Shown one piece after another: positions 26,623 to 35,039 of a DNA stretch of 64,000 bases. The DNA comes from Lachnospiraceae bacterium. Its GTDB lineage: Bacteria; Bacillota; Clostridia; Lachnospirales; Lachnospiraceae. Below the pieces are notes generated by a model. It saw only the letters and a list, made by a program, of their open reading frames with translations. It did no database searches and was not told where the DNA came from. The translations under genes were made by a program, and so were the position numbers. Numbering within the stretch: position 1 is the stretch's first letter; the number at the start of each line of letters is the position of its first letter. Location: positions 114,942 through 178,941 of the forward strand of contig VSNG01000004.1 in assembly GCA_009774175.1 (NCBI GenBank), in the 5' to 3' direction.

Positions 26623-27469
26623 GTATATTGCGTCAGACGAGCTCCAGGTGGGAGTGATGGAAAGATATCTCCAGGAACTGCCGGATAAGCTGATTCGGTT
26701 CGGAGTCAGGGTGCTGCTGGCGCTGGTGGTGTTTTTTATCGGCATTCAGCTGATCAAGCTGATTCGGAGGATTCTGCGCAAATCCTTTGAAAGACGCAAT
26801 GTGGACGTGGGTGTTAGCCGATTTCTGGATTCCTGCGTCAAGGCGGTGCTCTATATCCTGCTGCTCTTTATGATCGCATCCTCCTTCGGACTGGATGCAA
26901 CCAGTGTGGTGGCGCTGGTGGGCTCCGCCGGTGTGGCGATCGGTCTTGCGGTACAGGGAAGCCTGTCAAATTTTGCAGGCGGCGTGTTGATTTTACTGCT
27001 GCATCCCTTCAAGATTGGGGATTATATCAGGGACAGTGCGGGCAACGAGGGAACAGTGGAGGAAGTACAGCTTTTTTATACGAGACTGATCACGCCGGAC
27101 CGTCATATGGTGGTGGTGCCTAACGGAGCGCTTGCTAACGGCAATATTTTGAATATGAGCACCGTGGAAGATCGCAGAATGGATATTAAGGTGGGAATCT
27201 CCTATGATGCGGATATCCGCAGGGCGAAGGAGGTACTTCTGAATGTTATGAATGAAGATCCCGGCGTGCTGCACGAGCAGGAGAAGCTGGTGTTTGTGGA
27301 TGAACTAGGAGACAGCAGCGTGGTATTGAATCTGCGCTGCTACAGCGCTAACGATATGTTCTGGGAGACGAAATGGCGGCTGACGGAAAAGGTGAAATAC
27401 GCGCTGGATGAGGCGGGAATCGGCATTCCTTTTCCGCAATTGGACGTGCATATCGAAAAAGCTGACTGA
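26576..27469 (+). CDS. Small-conductance mechanosensitive channel, MscS family
   Basis: A 297-residue channel that opens under membrane tension. After an acidic N-terminal stretch there are membrane helices at about 42-65 and 82-103, then the pore helix TM3 with the glycine/alanine-rich pattern GSAGVAIGLAVQGSLSNFAGGVLILL. The cytoplasmic beta domain follows (GDYIRDSAGNEGTVEEVQLFYTRL, VPNGALANGNILN) and an alpha/beta end. AAAGGAGAAGC precedes the ATG. It starts inside the glgB tail in another frame, so the tail of glgB is constrained here by two reading frames. Confidence 0.93.
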   Translation: MEEQAIEVEETVREIEYIASDELQVGVMERYLQELPDKLIRFGVRVLLALVVFFIGIQLIKLIRRILRKSFERRNVDVGVSRFLDSCVKAVLYILLLFMIASSFGLDATSVVALVGSAGVAIGLAVQGSLSNFAGGVLILLLHPFKIGDYIRDSAGNEGTVEEVQLFYTRLITPDRHMVVVPNGALANGNILNMSTVEDRRMDIKVGISYDADIRRAKEVLLNVMNEDPGVLHEQEKLVFVDELGDSSVVLNLRCYSANDMFWETKWRLTEKVKYALDEAGIGIPFPQLDVHIEKAD

Positions 27470-27534
27470 TTTCAGGAAAAATCTCTTGCAAAATGTCAAG
27501 TTCCATCATATAATAGTCATTGTTGCAGGAACAT

Positions 27535-27607
27535 GCTGGAATAGCGCAGTTGGTAGCGCAACTGATTCGTAATCAGTAGGTCGAGGGTTCGAGTCCCTTT
27601 TCCAGCT
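27535..27607 (+). tRNA. tRNA-Thr (anticodon CGT)
   Basis: A complete cloverleaf: acceptor GCTGGAA/TTCCAGC, D arm GCGC/GCGC, anticodon arm ACTGA-TTCGTAA-TCAGT with anticodon CGT, variable AGGTC, T arm with TTCGAGT loop, discriminator T. CCA is not encoded. Confidence 0.95.
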
Positions 27608-27611
27608 TAAA

Positions 27612-27637
27612 AGGCTTCGCGGGTGCGGAGCTTTTTT
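27612..27637 (+). terminator. Terminator after tRNA-Thr
   Basis: GCTTCGC (27614-27620) pairs with GCGGAGC (27625-27631) with one G-T pair, loop GGGT, then six T. Confidence 0.85.
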
Positions 27638-27730
27638 ATTTCACAGGGAAGCGAGTCCTATGGAATAATTTACCGACTGAGTCAATCAAAATCAATTCTT
27701 CTTTTTTCTGAAAATAAATACCACAACAAC

Positions 27731-27801
27731 TTGACATAATATATTGACGTGATACAATATGTAGTATGCGCAGCATGGAATTGACATATATAATGTAGTA
27801 T
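27731..27801 (+). promoter_or_regulatory. nrdD promoter with two NrdR-like boxes
   Basis: TTGACA (27731-27736), 16 bases, TACAAT (27753-27758) form a good promoter. Overlapping the -10 is ATACAATATGTAGTAT (27752-27767) and a second similar box ATATATAATGTAGTAT lies at 27786-27801. Both resemble the 16-base NrdR operator that usually occurs in pairs at ribonucleotide reductase genes. NrdR binding is inferred from similarity and position. Confidence 0.6.
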
Positions 27802-27836
27802 ATAGATAGAGAAGAGAATGTGGGGGCGTTTATTGA

Positions 27837-29999
27837 ATGAAGATTATTAAGAGAAGCGGTGTGGAGGTTAATTTTGATCTGAGAAAGATCATAGCGGCAA
27901 TCAAAAAGGCGAACGGCAGCGTCAGGGAGGAGGACCGGCTGTCCGAGGCGGAGATTGACGAGATAGCTTCCGTGGTGGCGGACCACTGTGAGGAGATGAG
28001 AAGAGCTCCCAGTGTGGAAGAGATTCAGGATATGGTGGAAAACCAGCTGATGAAATACCGGGCCTACACCATTTCGAGAAACTATATTACCTATCGGTAT
28101 AAAAGGGCGCTGGTCCGAAAATCCAATTCTACGGATGAGCAGATCCTGAGCCTTCTGGAATGTAATAACGAGGAGGTAAAACAGGAAAATTCCAATAAAA
28201 ATCCTACGGTCAACAGCGTGCAGAGAGATTATATGGCGGGGGAAGTGAGTAAGGACATTACCAAACGTTTCCTGCTTTCGCCGGATATCGTGGAAGCCCA
28301 TGAGCAGGGTGTCATTCATTTTCATGACGCGGACTATTTTGCCCAGCATATGCATAACTGCTGTCTGGTCAATCTGGAAGATATGCTGCAAAACGGCACG
28401 GTAATCAGCGAGACCATGATTGATACGCCAAAAAGCTTTTCTACGGCGTGTAATGTGGCGACGCAAAGTATTGCGCAGATTGCCAGCTGTCAGTACGGCG
28501 GGCAGAGTATCACCCTTTCCCATCTGGCTCCGTTCGTGAATGTGAGCCGTGAGAAATTCCGCAGGAAGGTGCGGGAAGAGATGGAGGAGATGAGCATTGC
28601 CGCCACACAGGAACAGATCAACGATATTGCGGAGCGGCGTGTGCGGGATGAGATCCGGCAGGGCGTACAAATCATTCAGTATCAGGTGATTACGCTTATG
28701 ACAACCAACGGGCAGGCGCCTTTTATTACCGTATTCATGTATATTGACGAGGTGCCCGAGGGACGGACTCGGGATGACCTTGCACTGATTATTGAGGAGA
28801 TGTTAAATCAGCGCATCTGCGGCGTTAAAAATGAGAAGGGCGTTTATATTACGCCGGCTTTTCCCAAGCTGATCTATGTGCTGGAAGAGGATAATATTCG
28901 GGAGGGCACAAAGTACTGGTATCTGACGAAGCTTGCGGCGGAGTGCACGGCGAAGCGGATGGTGCCGGATTATATTTCCGAAAAAATAATGAAGCAGTTA
29001 AAGGATGGCAACTGCTATACCTGTATGGGATGCCGTTCTTTCCTCACCGTTTACCATGACGAGAATGATAAACCCAAGTTTTACGGCAGGTTCAATCAGG
29101 GCGTTGTCACCTTGAATCTGGTGGATGTGGCCTGTTCCTCCGGACGGAATATGGAACGGTTCTGGCAGATTATGGACGAGAGGCTTGACCTTTGCAAACG
29201 GGCCCTGATGGCACGGCATAACAGGCTGAAGGGAACGCTCTCGGATGTGGCGCCGATCCTGTGGCAGAACGGGGCGCTGGCAAGGCTTAAGAAGGGGGAG
29301 AAGATCGACAGGCTTCTTTACGGCGGATACTCCACCATATCGCTCGGTTATGCCGGTCTGTGCGAATGCACCAGATATATGACGGGCAGGAGTCATACGG
29401 ATCCAGAAGCGACGCCTTTTGCGCTGAAAGTGATGCAGTATTTAAATCATGCATGCAATGAATGGCGTGAGGAGACCAATATTGATTTCAGTCTGTACGG
29501 CACGCCGCTGGAGTCCACTACCTATAAATTTGCGAAATGCCTCCAGAAACGTTTCGGTATCATTGACGGCGTGACGGATAAGAGCTATATTACTAACAGC
29601 TATCATGTGCATGTGACCGAAGAGATTAATGCTTTTGACAAGCTGAAATTTGAAGCGCAGTTTCAGGAGCTTTCACCGGGCGGGGCGATCAGTTATGTGG
29701 AAGTGCCCAATATGGAGAATAATCTGGATGCGGTACTTTCGGTGATGCAGTATATTTATGACAATATCATGTATGCGGAGTTAAATGCCAAGAGCGATTA
29801 TTGTCAGGCCTGTGATTACCACGGAGAGATGCAGATTGTGGAGGACGGGGACGGGAAGCTCGTCTGGAAATGCCCGAACTGCGGTAATACCGATCAGAAT
29901 AAGATGAATGTGGCCAGACGTACCTGCGGTTATATCGGCACCCAGTTCTGGAATCAGGGACGCACCCAGGAAATTAAGGAGAGAGTGCTGCACTTATGA
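27837..29999 (+). CDS. nrdD: Anaerobic ribonucleoside-triphosphate reductase
   Basis: Makes deoxyribonucleotides without oxygen using a glycyl radical. The 720-residue protein has an N-terminal ATP-cone (about 1-90, IIKRSGVEVNFDLRKIIAAIKKA) for allosteric control, and the catalytic ten-stranded barrel with CTCMGCRSFL-type cysteines near residue 395. Near the end are a zinc site of two CxxC pairs (CQAC and CPNC) and the radical-glycine motif RRTCGYIGTQFWNQGR. The start has only a weak GGGGGC site. nrdG, which installs the radical, follows 61 bp downstream. Confidence 0.96.
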   Translation: MKIIKRSGVEVNFDLRKIIAAIKKANGSVREEDRLSEAEIDEIASVVADHCEEMRRAPSVEEIQDMVENQLMKYRAYTISRNYITYRYKRALVRKSNSTDEQILSLLECNNEEVKQENSNKNPTVNSVQRDYMAGEVSKDITKRFLLSPDIVEAHEQGVIHFHDADYFAQHMHNCCLVNLEDMLQNGTVISETMIDTPKSFSTACNVATQSIAQIASCQYGGQSITLSHLAPFVNVSREKFRRKVREEMEEMSIAATQEQINDIAERRVRDEIRQGVQIIQYQVITLMTTNGQAPFITVFMYIDEVPEGRTRDDLALIIEEMLNQRICGVKNEKGVYITPAFPKLIYVLEEDNIREGTKYWYLTKLAAECTAKRMVPDYISEKIMKQLKDGNCYTCMGCRSFLTVYHDENDKPKFYGRFNQGVVTLNLVDVACSSGRNMERFWQIMDERLDLCKRALMARHNRLKGTLSDVAPILWQNGALARLKKGEKIDRLLYGGYSTISLGYAGLCECTRYMTGRSHTDPEATPFALKVMQYLNHACNEWREETNIDFSLYGTPLESTTYKFAKCLQKRFGIIDGVTDKSYITNSYHVHVTEEINAFDKLKFEAQFQELSPGGAISYVEVPNMENNLDAVLSVMQYIYDNIMYAELNAKSDYCQACDYHGEMQIVEDGDGKLVWKCPNCGNTDQNKMNVARRTCGYIGTQFWNQGRTQEIKERVLHL

Positions 30000-30002
30000 A
30001 CA

Positions 30003-30054
30003 GAGGTAAATTTACTGCATAAATTAACCTCACGAGATTTGCTGCGCAAACTCG
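30003..30054 (+). promoter_or_regulatory. Two abutting hairpins between nrdD and nrdG
   Basis: GAGGTAAATTTA/TAAATTAACCTC (30003-30031, one mismatch) is followed directly by CGAGATTTGC/GCAAACTCG (30033-30054, one bulge). With no T-run they are not standard terminators; they may tune mRNA stability or the nrdD:nrdG ratio. Confidence 0.45.
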
Positions 30055-30060
30055 AGGTAT

Positions 30061-30591
30061 ATGAGTATGTATTATTCTATCATCAAAAATTGCGATATCG
30101 CTAACGGCCCGGGGGTGCGGGTGACTCTTTTTGTCAGCGGCTGCACCCATCACTGCGAGGGATGCTTTAATCAGGAGACCTGGGATTTCCAATATGGAGA
30201 ACCGTTTACGCAAAAAACCGCTGACCGTATTCTTTCCATGCTTGCGCCGGATTATGTGGAAGGGCTTACCCTTCTGGGGGGCGAACCCCTTGAACCTGGA
30301 AACCGGGAGGCGCTTTTGCCTCTTGTGAGAGCGGCAAAAGAAAGATATCCGAAGAAAAACATATGGTGCTACACAGGATATCTTTTTGAGAAGGACATTT
30401 TGGAAAAGTTCTGTGTGCAGTGGGAACCGATGAAGGAGTTTCTGGCCTGTCTCGACGTGATTGTGGACGGGGCGTTTATTCTGGCACAGAAGGATATCAG
30501 CCTGCAATTTCGGGGATCTGGAAACCAGCGCATCATACTTGTGCAGGAGTCTCTGGAGAAGGGCGAAGCGGTGCTTTGGAAGCAGGATTAG
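30061..30591 (+). CDS. nrdG: Anaerobic ribonucleotide reductase activating protein
   Basis: Radical-SAM enzyme that makes the glycyl radical on NrdD. The 176-residue protein carries the CxxxCxxC cluster motif (CTHHCEGC) about residue 26-33, preceded by GPGVRVTLFVSGCTHH, and the GGEPLEP SAM-binding loop. Length and order are normal. The ribosome-binding site is weak (GAGGT). A strong bidirectional terminator follows. Confidence 0.95.
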   Translation: MSMYYSIIKNCDIANGPGVRVTLFVSGCTHHCEGCFNQETWDFQYGEPFTQKTADRILSMLAPDYVEGLTLLGGEPLEPGNREALLPLVRAAKERYPKKNIWCYTGYLFEKDILEKFCVQWEPMKEFLACLDVIVDGAFILAQKDISLQFRGSGNQRIILVQESLEKGEAVLWKQD

Positions 30592-30600
30592 TAAAATAAG

Positions 30601-30647
30601 GCAAAAAATCAGCATCATCAAGAAGGACGGTGATGCTGATTTTTTGC
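30601..30647. terminator. Bidirectional terminator between nrdG and the ABC importer
   Basis: A perfect 17-bp inverted repeat (30601-30617 and 30631-30647; arms GCAAAAAATCAGCATCA and its complement) with A- and T-runs at its ends can end transcription from both convergent sides. Confidence 0.93.
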
Positions 30648-30650
30648 AGT

Positions 30651-31472
30651 TTAGTATAGCTTGCGGTAGAAATGCTCCGCACTCTGGATCAGTTTATAAA
30701 ATATCATGGCAATGGCGCACAGAATGATGATAGACGTAATGACCATGTTCAGCTGGAAGACCTGCGATCCGTAAATAATCAAATAGCCGAGGCCTCTTCT
30801 GGCAGCCAGAAATTCGCCGATGATGACGCCTACCAGAGACAGGCCGATGTTTACTTTCATGCTGCTTAATATGAGCGGTATGGAGCTTGGCAGGATTACT
30901 TTGACAAGGGCGTCTTTCCGGCTGCCGCCAAGGGTGTAGATCAGCTTGCACATTTCCGAATCTACCTGGCAAAATCCTGTGTAGAGACTGATAATGGAGC
31001 CGAAAACGGCAACGGAGATGCCGGCTACAATGATGGTGTTCGCCCCGGTGCCAAGCCAGACGATGAGTAACGGCGCGAGAGCGGATTTCGGCAGGGCGTT
31101 TAGGACCACAAGGTAAGGTTCCAGAATGGAGGAAAGGCCGCGTTGGTACCACAGGAGCGTGGCGGCGGCGAGGCTTAATACGGTGACCAGAAGAAAGCTT
31201 GCGACTGTCTCAAACAGGGTGACGCCGGTGTGGGTAAAGAGGGAACGGTCGGCAACCATTTGAAAAAGATACTGCACAATGCCGGAAGGACTGCTGAAAA
31301 AGAAACTGTCAATCCAGGCGAGTCTGGCAGCTGTTTCCCAGAAACCGAGAAAGAGGATAAGGATAGAGAGTCTTCCCAGCGTAATGATATGGTGCTGCCT
31401 GTGGTGGGCGCGCAGAAACTGTTCCTGACGCGAAGAGACAGGCGGCGACGATTCAGACGTTTTTTTGCTCAT
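30651..31472 (-). CDS. ABC transporter permease, SsuC/TauC type
   Basis: A 273-residue inner-membrane permease with about six helices after a polar N-terminal tail. The cytoplasmic coupling loop, which docks on the ATPase, is seen around DALVKVILPSSIPLILSSMKVNIGLSLVGVIIGEFL, matching importers of sulfonates, nitrate and thiamine precursors. It overlaps the ATPase gene by 20 bases, so the two are translated together. No substrate-binding protein gene is adjacent, so the substrate cannot be assigned. Confidence 0.85.
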   Translation of the reverse strand: MSKKTSESSPPVSSRQEQFLRAHHRQHHIITLGRLSILILFLGFWETAARLAWIDSFFFSSPSGIVQYLFQMVADRSLFTHTGVTLFETVASFLLVTVLSLAAATLLWYQRGLSSILEPYLVVLNALPKSALAPLLIVWLGTGANTIIVAGISVAVFGSIISLYTGFCQVDSEMCKLIYTLGGSRKDALVKVILPSSIPLILSSMKVNIGLSLVGVIIGEFLAARRGLGYLIIYGSQVFQLNMVITSIIILCAIAMIFYKLIQSAEHFYRKLY

Positions 31473-32241
31473 CTGTCAATACCTCCCATAATTGATTAAA
31501 ATATTCCTGATAGGCGGCTGTGCCGCGGATTGCCAGCGGGTCTTGCCTGCTTATGTCATAGAGAATTGACATTTCACATTTTACGCTGGCGGGTCGTCTG
31601 GAGAGAACGATAACATGATCCGCCAGTGTGATTGCTTCCGAAAGATCATGTGTAATGAGAAGCGCGGTTTTTCCTGTTTTTCGGATAATGGATGCAATGT
31701 CCGCAGATACTGACAGGCGGGTCTGAAAATCCAGAGCGCTGAACGGTTCGTCAAGAAGGAGAAGATCGGGGTGAATCGCCATGGTACGGATCAGCGCTGC
31801 GCGCTGGCGCATGCCGCCGGAAAGTTCGGAAGGCTTTTTGTCCTTAAAGCCGTAAAGGCCGTAGTCATTTAAAAGCTTTAAGACATAGTCCGTATTTTCA
31901 CCAGAAAGGCTGTGGGTAAGTTCCAAACCGAGAATTACATTCTGATAGACCGTGCGCCATTCAAACAGGTGGTCTCTTTGCAGCATATAGCCTATTCTCA
32001 GAGCTGTGTCCGCGCAGTAGTCCCTGGATGAAAGACCCCGGTAGAGAATTTCGCCGTCCTCCGGGGGAAGCAGTCCTGCAATGAGGGAAAGAAGCGTGGA
32101 TTTTCCACAGCCGCTTGGTCCTACGACAGCGACAAAGCTTCCCTCAGTGACTTGCAGATTAATGTGTGAAAGAGCGGGGGTTTCTCCCTTCAAATTGTGG
32201 TAGGAGTAGGAAACCTCCCGCAGGGATAGTATTGGCTGCAT
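31453..32241 (-). CDS. ABC transporter ATP-binding protein, SsuB/TauB type
   Basis: A 262-residue ATPase partner of the permease downstream. Walker A GPSGCGKST, Q-loop MLQRDHLF, signature LSGGMRQRAAL, Walker B LLLLDEPFSALD and switch His (ITHDLSEA) are all intact. AAGGAG precedes its ATG. It powers import through the adjoining permease. Confidence 0.92.
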   Translation of the reverse strand: MQPILSLREVSYSYHNLKGETPALSHINLQVTEGSFVAVVGPSGCGKSTLLSLIAGLLPPEDGEILYRGLSSRDYCADTALRIGYMLQRDHLFEWRTVYQNVILGLELTHSLSGENTDYVLKLLNDYGLYGFKDKKPSELSGGMRQRAALIRTMAIHPDLLLLDEPFSALDFQTRLSVSADIASIIRKTGKTALLITHDLSEAITLADHVIVLSRRPASVKCEMSILYDISRQDPLAIRGTAAYQEYFNQLWEVLTDEQKNV

Positions 32242-32353
32242 AGAAAATCACTCCTTATGTAGTTAACGACATCATATTTTTCGCGAACCGAAATCTTATG
32301 GGTCGTTTACTACGAGTATAGAATATTTTATGACGGGGAAGAAAATATGTGTT

Positions 32354-32381
32354 TTGATTGAAAAGAAAACCAATTTATGGT
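32354..32381 (+). promoter_or_regulatory. Possible argH promoter
   Basis: TTGATT (32354-32359), 16 bases, TATGGT (32376-32381), about 40 bases before the argH ATG. Confidence 0.4.
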
Positions 32382-32421
32382 ATCATCAAATTTAGATTTA
32401 ATTAAAATGGAGGTTTTACGC

Positions 32422-33867
32422 ATGGCACAGTTGTGGGGCGGCCGTTTTACCAAGGAAACGGATCAGCTTGTTTATAACTTCAATGCCTCCATCTCCTTTG
32501 ACCAGAAGTTCCTGAAACAGGATATTGAAGGCAGCATTGCCCATGTGGTTATGCTGGCAAAGCAGGGGATACTGACGAAAGAGGAGAAGGATGCGATTTT
32601 AAAGGGGCTTACCGGAATTCGGGAGGACGTGGAGAACGGTAAACTTTCGATTACCGAAGAGTACGAGGATATTCACAGCTTTGTGGAGGCCAATCTGATC
32701 GAACGGATCGGGGACGCAGGCAAGAAGCTGCACACCGGCAGGAGCCGGAATGATCAGGTGGCGCTTGACATGAGGCTGTATACCAGACTTGAAGTGCTTA
32801 ATGTGGACGCGCTTTTAAAAGAACTCCTTCAGACCCTTCTTGCGATTATGGAAGAGCATACGGAGACGTACATGCCCGGATTTACGCATCTGCAAAAGGC
32901 CCAGCCGGTGACGCTTTCGCACCATATCGGCGCCTATTTTGAGATGTTTAAGAGGGACAGGTCGCGGCTTAAGGATATTTTTTACCGCATGAATTACTGT
33001 CCGCTTGGGGCGGGGGCCCTTGCGGGGACGACGTATCCTCTTGACAGAAATTATACGGCTTCCCTTCTGGGCTTTGAAGGACCTACTTTAAACAGCATGG
33101 ATTCTGTGTCTGACAGGGATTATGTGATAGAATTTCTGTCGGCGCTCTCTACGATCATGATGCACCTGAGCCGCTTTTGCGAGGAGATCATTATCTGGAA
33201 TTCCAACGAATACCGCTTTGTGGAGATTGACGACGCCTATTCCACAGGGAGCAGCATTATGCCCCAGAAGAAAAATCCTGATATTGCGGAGTTGGTTCGT
33301 GGCAAAACAGGACGGGTTTACGGCGCGCTGTTTTCCATTTTGACGACCATGAAGGGGATTCCGCTGGCATATAATAAGGATATGCAGGAGGACAAGGAAC
33401 TGACCTTTGATGCCATTGATACGGTGAAAGGGTGTATTGCATTGTTTGAGGGCATGGTACGCACCATGAAGTTTAATCGTGACGTAATGGAAAAGAGCGC
33501 TATGCTGGGATTTACCAATGCCACAGATGCGGCGGATTATCTGGTGGGGAAAGGAGTTCCCTTCCGGGACGCCCACGGTATCATCGGACAGCTGGTATTA
33601 TACTGTATTGATAAGAAGTGCAGCATAGAAGATCTGCCCATTGAGGAACTGAAGCAAATCAGCCCGGTATTTGAGGAGGATATTTATGAGGCCGTCAGCC
33701 TGAAAACCTGTGTGGAGAAGCGGCTGACAATCGGTGCGCCGGGGTCTGAAATGATGCGGGAGGTCATACGGATGCACAGGGAATATCTGTCCGCAGATTG
33801 GCAGGATGAAGACGTCATGTTCGGTGGAAGGCTTGGCGAACAGGAGATAAAGGAAAGGCAGAGATAA
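32422..33867 (+). CDS. argH: Argininosuccinate lyase
   Basis: Splits argininosuccinate into arginine and fumarate. The 481-residue protein begins AQLWGGRFTKETDQLVYNFNASISFDQ, has the HTGRSRNDQVALDMRLYTR block, TPGFTHLQKAQPVTLSHH-type substrate region and the fumarase-superfamily signature GSSIMPQKKNPDIAELVRGKTGR with the catalytic serine loop. The ATG at 32422 has GGAGG eight bases upstream; the longer frame from 32377 adds a promoter-region leader. asd follows 16 bp downstream. Confidence 0.96.
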   Translation: MAQLWGGRFTKETDQLVYNFNASISFDQKFLKQDIEGSIAHVVMLAKQGILTKEEKDAILKGLTGIREDVENGKLSITEEYEDIHSFVEANLIERIGDAGKKLHTGRSRNDQVALDMRLYTRLEVLNVDALLKELLQTLLAIMEEHTETYMPGFTHLQKAQPVTLSHHIGAYFEMFKRDRSRLKDIFYRMNYCPLGAGALAGTTYPLDRNYTASLLGFEGPTLNSMDSVSDRDYVIEFLSALSTIMMHLSRFCEEIIIWNSNEYRFVEIDDAYSTGSSIMPQKKNPDIAELVRGKTGRVYGALFSILTTMKGIPLAYNKDMQEDKELTFDAIDTVKGCIALFEGMVRTMKFNRDVMEKSAMLGFTNATDAADYLVGKGVPFRDAHGIIGQLVLYCIDKKCSIEDLPIEELKQISPVFEEDIYEAVSLKTCVEKRLTIGAPGSEMMREVIRMHREYLSADWQDEDVMFGGRLGEQEIKERQR

Positions 33868-33883
33868 AGGAGGAGTAAGTATT

Positions 33884-34969
33884 ATGAGCGAGAAGTTGAA
33901 GGTGGGAATTTTAGGGGGCACCGGCATGGTAGGGCAGCGTTTTATTGCCCTTCTGGAAAACCACCCGTGGTTTGAGGTTACGACGATTGCGGCAAGTCCC
34001 CGGTCGGCGGGCAAAACCTATCTGGAGGCAGTAGGTGAGAGGTGGAAGATGGATACGCCCATGCCGGAAGCCGTAAAGAATATAATTGTTAAAAATGTAA
34101 ACGAGGTCGACCAGGTGGCGGCGGAGGTGGATTTTGTATTTTCTGCCGTAGACATGACAAAGGATGAAATTAAAAAGATCGAAGAGGAATATGCAAAGAC
34201 GGAGACGCCGGTAGTTTCCAACAACAGCGCCCACAGATGGACGCCGGACGTACCCATGGTGGTGCCGGAAATCAACCCGGAGCATTTCGATGTGATAGAG
34301 GCGCAGAAGAAGAGACTCGGCACAAAGCGCGGCTTTATTGCCGTGAAACCGAACTGCTCGATTCAGAGCTATGCGCCGGTGCTTACCGCGTGGAAGGAGT
34401 TTGAACCTTACGAGGTGGTGGCAACCACTTATCAGGCGATCTCAGGAGCGGGTAAGACCTTTAAAGACTGGCCGGAGATGGTGGAAAATGTGATTCCCTA
34501 TATTGGCGGTGAAGAGGAAAAGAGTGAAAAGGAACCTCTGCGGATCTGGGGCAAGGTGGAGAATGGCCAGATTGTTCCGGCAGAAAGTCCTGTGATTACC
34601 TGTCAGTGTATCCGTGTTCCCGTTTTGAACGGCCACACGGCGGCTGTGTTTGTGAAGTTCAGAAAAAATCCGACGAAAGAACAGCTTGTTGAGAAACTGC
34701 TGCAGTTTAAGGGACTGCCGCAGGAATTGCAGCTTCCAAGCGCGCCCAGGCAGTTTATCCGGGTGATGGAGGAAGACAACCGCCCTCAGGTGAAGCTGGA
34801 CGTGGATTATGAGAACGGCATGGGAATCAGTGTGGGCCGGATCCGGGAAGACAGCGTTTATGACTGGAAGTTTGTGGGGCTTTCCCATAATACCGTGCGC
34901 GGAGCAGCAGGGGGTGCTGTGCTGTGTGCGGAGACCCTGAAAGCCAAAGGGTATATTACAAAGAAATAA
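33884..34969 (+). CDS. asd: Aspartate-semialdehyde dehydrogenase
   Basis: Reduces aspartyl phosphate to aspartate semialdehyde, the branch point to lysine, threonine, methionine and diaminopimelate. The 361-residue protein has GGTGMVGQRFIALL (NADP loop), the SNNSAHR and the active-site cysteine motif KPNCSIQSYAP, then QAISGAGKTF. Its form matches the archaeal/fungal-like class of Asd that occurs in many clostridia. AAGGAGGAG precedes the ATG; it is likely co-transcribed with argH. Confidence 0.94.
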   Translation: MSEKLKVGILGGTGMVGQRFIALLENHPWFEVTTIAASPRSAGKTYLEAVGERWKMDTPMPEAVKNIIVKNVNEVDQVAAEVDFVFSAVDMTKDEIKKIEEEYAKTETPVVSNNSAHRWTPDVPMVVPEINPEHFDVIEAQKKRLGTKRGFIAVKPNCSIQSYAPVLTAWKEFEPYEVVATTYQAISGAGKTFKDWPEMVENVIPYIGGEEEKSEKEPLRIWGKVENGQIVPAESPVITCQCIRVPVLNGHTAAVFVKFRKNPTKEQLVEKLLQFKGLPQELQLPSAPRQFIRVMEEDNRPQVKLDVDYENGMGISVGRIREDSVYDWKFVGLSHNTVRGAAGGAVLCAETLKAKGYITKK

Positions 34970-35039
34970 AGGGATGAGAGTATAAAGAAAAAATATAGGG
35001 GGAGACGCCGTCAGAAGGGGACGGCGCAGGGATACGGCA

